In this document: one piece after another, positions 60,001 to 64,000 of the stretch
Layout of the letters: each line of letters begins with the position of its first letter
Numbering within the stretch: the stretch's first letter is position 1
Assembly: GCA_964502145.1 (NCBI GenBank)
Contig: CAZCVI010000023.1
Span: 25,247 to 89,246 of the forward strand
DNA length: 64,000 bases
Reading direction: 5' to 3'
Source of the DNA: CAZCVI01 sp964502145
GTDB taxonomy: Bacteria; Acidobacteriota; Aminicenantia; UBA2199
The notes under the pieces: model-generated
Database searches by the model: none
What the model saw: the letters and a program-made list of their open reading frames with translations, nothing else
Told to the model about the DNA's origin: nothing
Position numbers and translations under genes: made by a program

Positions 60001-61756
60001 CGAAATCAAAACCTTTACTCCAGATCAAGGTTTACCCGAAGCTTTGCAAATTGATATGCTTGATTTTACACCCGATGGACAATTGGCTGTGATGGCAAAT
60101 GGCAGGCTGGTCCATGGAAAAGTATTCGTACCTGCCGGACCATTAACAGTAAAAGATTTGCTAATAGTATTCGGCCTAATCCTGTGTGTGGGTCTATCCT
60201 CTTTTTTTATTGTTCGACATATTCAGCATAACAAGGAAAGAGCGCAACAGTACGCACCGTTAGTAGAAACAACCCGCCAGTTTTTTGAAACCCAGGGCAA
60301 AGGGATAAAACCCGAGGATTTCCAAACCATTACAATCACCACCAATAATCACCCCATTCCCATCCGTTGTGTTTTGGGAGACCTCCTGCCTGTAGAAGAA
60401 ATTCAAGCTACCTTTAAAACCCTACCTAAAACCAAGGGCACGCCATGCCAAGAATCCTATTTGGTTTACCCCAAGGACATGGACTCGGCTGCAAGCAGAC
60501 AATTGGATGTGTACCGCTTGCGAAATCATACCGTCATTATACCCTTAAGTCTTCCCTTTATGCGTTCCAAACTCGCCAATGGCCCTGATGCGGTACGTGA
60601 GGCCTGGGACGGACTGTTACGCCGTTACCTTGGACAACAAGACCTCTTTGATATGCGTAATGCATTGGATGAAACCCGCTTTTTCTTTGGCCGCAAATCC
60701 CTCATTGAGGAAGTGCACCACGCCCTCAACCGCCGCGAACATGTCGCCTTAACCGGACCCCGCAAAATAGGAAAAAGTAGCCTGTTAAACTTCTTAAGCC
60801 AACGCCTCAATACCCATCCCATTGTCCAGCTAGACCTCCAACTCTACAATCGCCAAGAGGAAGAGTGGCCTCAAAAAGTCTTCAAGGAAATCATAAACCG
60901 TTACGACCGCTGGGGCAAGGCCCGTTTTGGTGATCAATGGAACCCTGACGCATTAACCGGTTACACCCTTGATGGCCTCGAATTCCGCACCGCTCTGGAA
61001 AAACGGCAGCACTTGCAACAGTTATTATTAAAATACCATCAACCCCTGGTTATTTTGCTGGATGAAATGGAACGCCTCTTTCCCCAGAGTGAACCGGTAC
61101 AAGTGCAACGGTTTAATCTTTTTGCAGGCATTCTCCGCGCTCTCGGTCAAGAGGGCGGTGAGCGGTTGATTTCTCTGGTGATTGCCGACCGTTTACCCTT
61201 ATTTAATCGAGTCAATCAGTTCCCCATTCCTGGTGTGGATACCAATCCCTTTTACCGGTTTTTTAAAGAGTGCTTTCTAAAATCCCTCGAACCCGCAGAA
61301 AACGACGAGATGATCACAGAAATCGGCCATGCCATGGGTTTAACCGTGGAGGCGGAAGTATTGTCTGATATATACCGTGATTCCGGTGGGTTTCCAGCCT
61401 TGGCGCGGCAATTGGCTTCAGCCACAGCTTGCCAACGCGGTGAAAGCAGCGTGTTGCAACGCAGCCATTATCAAACAGGTCTAATCGTTATGGAAGAGGA
61501 ACAGGGCGAAATCCACCGGTTCTTCAAAGAAAATTTCTGGAATGCCATGAACCCCACAGAACACCATATTTTATCCCTGGCTGCCACGGAAGCTGGGATT
61601 CCCAGCGAAACCTTTGAAACCACCCACACAAACCGTGAAGAAATCATGGAAGCCCGGCGGGACATGCTGGCCGTAGGCATCCTGGAAAAAGTTAATGGCA
61701 ACTATCGCGTGTGCGGCGCGCTATTTCGCCAATGGATCAAGGAAAAGATGGCGTAA
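57086..61756 (+). CDS. Periplasmic propeller-TM-STAND ATPase sensor protein
   Basis: The 1556-residue protein has an N-terminal membrane segment (about residues 8-28). A large extracytoplasmic region (30-1015) of two-component-regulator-type propeller repeats (GVIWIGTYEGLIRCNPRTNE, GNIWIVTGKEIYQS, GVWLGYQWSGLELRDTNG, GTVWMGTDG) is followed by a membrane helix (about 1021-1044, LLIVFGLILCVGLSSFF). A cytoplasmic part with a P-loop ATPase (Walker A LTGPRKIGKSS near 1223; Walker B VILLDEMERLF near 1321) and helical/wHTH-like end comes last. Such propellers normally feed a histidine kinase; here the output is an ATPase like the one in the TIR gene next door. GGGAGG precedes the ATG. Confidence 0.87.
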   Translation: MSRRKTYWLVVSLLAMVVVAVVLVFIVKGNTGDSKTKEETANKLVPWDLPIADVPGVLPSKITDWKEEKSGVIWIGTYEGLIRCNPRTNEWRIFTEKDGLVDDPIWAIHIAKDGKVWFGAGSKGVTYYDPKERAFFTLRIEEKGYVSLGQICEDSTGNIWINDRIKEIYYCKSGDIVLTRFNVPFNDDIYKNSNYEILIYIDSQYEMWLMGMDPKDKGYLAIFHLNPNLPGEKKWEKFHISKKRFNLIQLMQEDSRNNIWFFSNNVIIGYYSKEERKWQELTEIAGNDIASSYQDSLGNTWLGCKGEVALFDPKKKKVRTWRKLPDKNKPSINNITQDNQGNIWIVTGKEIYQSNRNFDYLKRISPSVEQGTDSIYSIIPGEGRQVWFQHYYGTYLLFNPDSTPEWQMFAEKNGLPSNFPFSKFFTCAGQDMAIFGENLFFRDTINRELWKTREWYESEAEKRERVGIKELYTDPNIWDPEVYLAHFVDKNKTEWSSTKNGVYKGVWGNPLQQKINAIDTATWGNIHAINESPDGRILFVAEKAVIRYQPIIKETKVIPLPKHINGPIYALCQDKTDRLWMVSPSGLVCYFNNQWTIKNQIQNVSDISFMIDDGRGVLWFFNSNAKNLPQRNYLYRYNTNSNQLKLLKSEVWGEDVSVIPVRFQNKEAVEIGIYEDSSLQVWNKKGVPGRERVIWLENFKNKWLGKISFKEESGSFVMWRARFNGLLKSTKTNAEVYSAEYITDVNVFEKAPDGGVWLGYQWSGLELRDTNGISKKIHLKEGLPDTYILDISQVPGTKKPLAWVGTNDGAALVDGQRVQRVITTESDPGPVDVVVALQDKSAYLAFNPIPADLFLDFPDDPAKLPRQDTYIKKVDINGVMNATKIEVPRGIVLDMALDNDGETVWVGTSAGLYRVSNNTIEKVTANGKLQPASVRILTVDPVGTVWMGTDGTEKENKISIPASVVGYSPSKNEIKTFTPDQGLPEALQIDMLDFTPDGQLAVMANGRLVHGKVFVPAGPLTVKDLLIVFGLILCVGLSSFFIVRHIQHNKERAQQYAPLVETTRQFFETQGKGIKPEDFQTITITTNNHPIPIRCVLGDLLPVEEIQATFKTLPKTKGTPCQESYLVYPKDMDSAASRQLDVYRLRNHTVIIPLSLPFMRSKLANGPDAVREAWDGLLRRYLGQQDLFDMRNALDETRFFFGRKSLIEEVHHALNRREHVALTGPRKIGKSSLLNFLSQRLNTHPIVQLDLQLYNRQEEEWPQKVFKEIINRYDRWGKARFGDQWNPDALTGYTLDGLEFRTALEKRQHLQQLLLKYHQPLVILLDEMERLFPQSEPVQVQRFNLFAGILRALGQEGGERLISLVIADRLPLFNRVNQFPIPGVDTNPFYRFFKECFLKSLEPAENDEMITEIGHAMGLTVEAEVLSDIYRDSGGFPALARQLASATACQRGESSVLQRSHYQTGLIVMEEEQGEIHRFFKENFWNAMNPTEHHILSLAATEAGIPSETFETTHTNREEIMEARRDMLAVGILEKVNGNYRVCGALFRQWIKEKMA

Positions 61757-61795
61757 AAGAATTTGGTTAATAATAATAAGGGACAGGCGAGAATG

Positions 61796-62075
61796 CCTGC
61801 AAACTGCCATCTCCCATATGAAAATCACTGCATATCACCAGCCGGGTTTCATTGGTAATAGGTAACACGGGACTCTTTTTATTGAGTTGTTCCAGTCGCG
61901 CCCGGATATTTTTTTCTTTCATGATGTGGTTCCTCACCTATCTGTTTACTATGTATTGTAAGGGGTTTTAATGAACGGATGATGTGGGTGCTGTTAATTT
62001 TGTATTAATAACACCAGCGACCATGTATTGCATTTCATTTTTTAGCCGTGAAAAAATACGTACTTGGGAGGGAGA
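61796..62075. repeat. Direct repeat R (copy of phosphoesterase 5' region)
   Basis: It is the same orientation as 55072-55350. It contains only the first codons of the phosphoesterase and the upstream region, after which the sequence changes (GGGAGAGGAAAACC). The gene copy is therefore truncated. Confidence 0.85.
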
Positions 62076-62125
62076 GGAAAACCGGGGACGCCCATTAGAA
62101 GTTATTTGTCAAGTGTCAGACACGT

Positions 62126-62248
62126 CCTGGATTCACCGCCAACTTAATGGGAAGAATGGGAATTATGGGAATGATGGGATAAACAAAAAAATCCCATTCC
62201 TCCCACTTGATTTTATGGTACTCTCAAATAACTGGCGGTGAATCCAGG
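62126..62248. repeat. Hairpin element E5 with perfect 16-bp terminal repeats
   Basis: CCTGGATTCACCGCCA (62126-62141) and TGGCGGTGAATCCAGG (62233-62248) are exact reverse complements. The core has 9-bp units (AATGGGAAG, AATGGGAATT, ATGGGAATG) and their complement (TCCCATTCCTCCCA). This is the best preserved member of the family. Confidence 0.8.
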
Positions 62249-62528
62249 TTTTATCTATGCGGTTTTTTTGGCCCGGCTATCCTACCCGGTATGGTATTCT
62301 TTGATCTCTGTGTCTCTTTTAATCTGTGTAATCATTTTTAATCTGAGTAATCTGTGTTCTCTTTTAATTTTTGTATCTCTTGCACCAATTCTTCCCTCAA
62401 TTCACTCTTCAGTGTTTCCACCCGTTCCGATGATAATTTAGGAAAGATGCAATCCAAGCTGCCCAGCATAACTTCGGTATCCGGGTTCTCATTTTGCAGG
62501 GAAAGAAGGAGCCTGGTTTAGTGTGGGG
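62249..62528. other. Spacer with protein-like relic on minus strand
   Basis: Positions 62338-62518 read, on the minus strand, RLLLSLQNENPDTEVMLGSL then DCIFPKLSSERVETLKSELR before a stop. It looks like the C-terminus of a protein but has no start. Family not recognised. Confidence 0.35.
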
Positions 62529-62870
62529 TTAGGGAACGAGGGGCATCAAGGCACGATATTCAAACAACGCGGCGTCTTTGACTTCTTGTTTGACAATGGG
62601 AAAGGTGGTCAGGATGTATGCGAATTCCTCTTGGGTTAAACCATATAAATGAGCAATGATGCCATCCAGTTGGGCACGATATGCTGCTCGTTCTACGGGA
62701 TCGGTTAACCCAATGGCGGCGGTGGTGGTTTCGGGACCGAAGATTTCCTTGGCCAGATCATCAAATTCAGGAGACGTGCAAATTAATTTCGCGGCGCGCT
62801 GGACAATAGGAGAAAAGACATCATCGGATTCTGTTAAACGAGGGATGGGCAATTGGTAAACATAGACTCA
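62529..62870 (-). pseudogene. C-terminal fragment of an N6-DNA methylase/restriction enzyme
   Basis: YQLPIPRLTESDDVF, then ELDGIIAHLYGL-like AQLDGIIAHLYGLTQEEFAY and ILTTFPIVKQEVKDAALFEY resemble the extreme C-terminus of type IIG/PglX-like methylase-nucleases. The frame is open a little beyond the TTG at 62852 but then stops; the methylase domain is absent. It is therefore a relic of a restriction-modification gene. Confidence 0.6.
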
Positions 62871-62907
62871 ACCTTTCTGTGCAGAATTACCTGCCTTTCC
62901 CCTAAAT

Positions 62908-63579
62908 TCAGACCTCCTGACTTCGGCGATTTTTCTCTGATACCAATTTATTGAATTTTTTGTCGTGGGGTAGTTGTGCAAAAGTACTGTGTTTTTTGAT
63001 TTTTTTCCTCTGTTCCTTTAGCTGGCGTATACCCGTTTCATGGGTGGTGATCTCTTCTCGAAGTTGTGCCATTTTTGTTTCGTATTTTTTCACCATCTGG
63101 GGATCATCTATTGCTTCAAGTTTTATCGCCCCATATTGAACCAGAAGTCTTGCCCGTTTCGAGTTTAGTTTTTTGCTCTTACTCTCTAATTCTCTGTATT
63201 CTGGATTAACTACCCTGACGGTCTCATCTATTGGCTCGGTTTCGTACTCAATACGGCGGTCTATCCCAAAATTTTTCAACATATATTTAAAGAAATTTTC
63301 CTGAGACCATCTTTTAAACATGGCCCCAGCAATTTCACCATGGCTTACTTTATAATTACTCGATAGGATGGACGTCTGGTGGCCGTTCTCATTCAATTTC
63401 CGGATTTCTCCAAGATGAAATTTTTCTGAAAGAACCACTCTTCGCTCAGCCAGCTTCATTATCGCTTTTTCCTCGCTCTTAAACGCGACTTCTTCCTCTA
63501 AAAATTCATTTTGGGGCCAAAAATCCTCCCTGGGGTATTTATTGTACGTAATTAGGCAGTAACATTTGAGGCATGAGGA
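62908..63579 (-). pseudogene. Transposase-like C-terminal fragment
   Basis: The open frame extends from 63579 (no start at its end) and reads ITYNKYPREDFWPQNEF, LAERRVVL..., GHQTSILSSNYKVSHGEIAG, MFKRWSQENFFKYMLKNFGI and VNPEYRELESKSKKLNSKRA, then a long coiled coil. The ARMFxRWSQENFFKYM pattern is, to my memory, that of large putative transposases of planctomycetes and candidate phyla. The N-terminal catalytic part is missing. An internal ATG at 63459 could start a 183-residue product, but I consider it a relic. Confidence 0.55.
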
Positions 63580-63689
63580 TTAGCTCCTTGGAACTGTATT
63601 CAACAATTGGTATCAGATTATAATCGCTGACACATGGAAAATATAGCAAAGAATCGCAACAAAATCAAGTGGTGATGAGCTATTTTATC

Positions 63690-63926
63690 TCATAGATGAT
63701 TGGGTGAAGTCAGGAGGCCTTCCACTATTTCCCCGCAATCAGTAGAAGTCCAAACTGTTCCATCCATTTCGCTCACAACAATCCTCTTTATCTTAAGTAG
63801 ATAATATTTTTTATACCCACAACTGTAAACCATATGGAACAGTTGATCTGCCTTGGCGGATTTTGTACCTTCACAATAGTAATAATGAAGAGACAGTAGA
63901 CGTGATGACTGCAATTTCAGCGCCAC
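63690..63926 (-). CDS. Uncertain small ORF
   Basis: The 78-codon frame starts at GTG and reads ALKLQSSRLLSLHYYYCEGT then LFHMVYSCGYKKYYLLKIKR and WTSTDCGEIVEGLLTSPNHL. Composition is protein-like, but there is no good ribosome binding site and no recognised family. It may be a relic. The last 74 bases of the window show nothing further. Confidence 0.3.
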   Translation of the reverse strand: MALKLQSSRLLSLHYYYCEGTKSAKADQLFHMVYSCGYKKYYLLKIKRIVVSEMDGTVWTSTDCGEIVEGLLTSPNHL

Positions 63927-64000
63927 GGGTCAATACCTTACCTAAGGGAGTGTAAAATATTCTGTGTAAATTCATTTTCACGATATTTCAAATATGATAT

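Overview
This window looks like chromosomal DNA from an uncultured, Gram-negative, probably anaerobic and fermentative bacterium. The envelope is diderm-type: signal-peptidase substrates, lipoproteins with lipoboxes and a metallopeptidase ending in an outer-membrane-like barrel. Metabolism is hinted at by butyrate kinase and a 2[4Fe-4S] ferredoxin. The mix of M64 and S9 peptidases, 6-bladed propeller proteins, repeat-rich spacers and many STAND/AAA ATPases resembles Candidatus Aminicenantes or a similar candidate phylum. No rRNA or tRNA was found, so this placement is a guess.

Layout. 0-2.3 kb: start of an ABC transporter ATPase (minus strand), a 21-bp periodic array and a decayed IS91-like remnant. 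2.3-5 kb: mtnP, butyrate kinase and a conserved hypothetical. 5-6 kb: a 1-kb gene-free element with 47-bp terminal inverted repeats. 6.2-9.2 kb: a histidine kinase and its NtrC-type regulator. 9.3-15 kb: DUF2891 protein, a broken XRE pair and an operon for a secreted M64 peptidase. 15-21 kb: an ATPase-wHTH regulator with three evenly spaced palindromes, a DUF4062-NB-ARC-TPR STAND protein, remnants of its relatives and an ORF-less group II intron. 22-28.6 kb: a candidate RiPP locus (two radical SAM/SPASM maturases, a propeller protein, a Cys-rich precursor) plus a nearby lipoprotein C39 peptidase. 27-37.6 kb: toxin-antitoxin debris, a DUF1016 nuclease, a second DUF4062 STAND gene and a two-component pair whose regulator has an AAA-wHTH output. 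38-49 kb: mostly housekeeping or envelope genes (M20 peptidase, ferredoxin, ECF sigma/anti-sigma/HtrA-like operon, lipoamide dehydrogenase, signal peptidase I). 49.5-55 kb: a second copy of the 1-kb element, S9 peptidase, acyltransferase, phosphoesterase. 55-62 kb: a two-gene module (ATPase-TIR plus periplasmic propeller-TM-ATPase) bracketed by about 280-bp direct repeats. 62-64 kb: restriction-enzyme and transposase fragments.

The two most interesting systems are the TIR-ATPase/propeller-ATPase module (55.5-61.8 kb), which looks like a transmembrane surveillance or defence device, and the two-maturase RiPP locus with a candidate leader peptidase. Several repeat families run through the spacers: hairpins with a shared 16-bp terminal repeat but different 9-bp-repeat cores, 21-bp periodic arrays, and gene-converted or internally deleted copies of the DUF4062 STAND gene.
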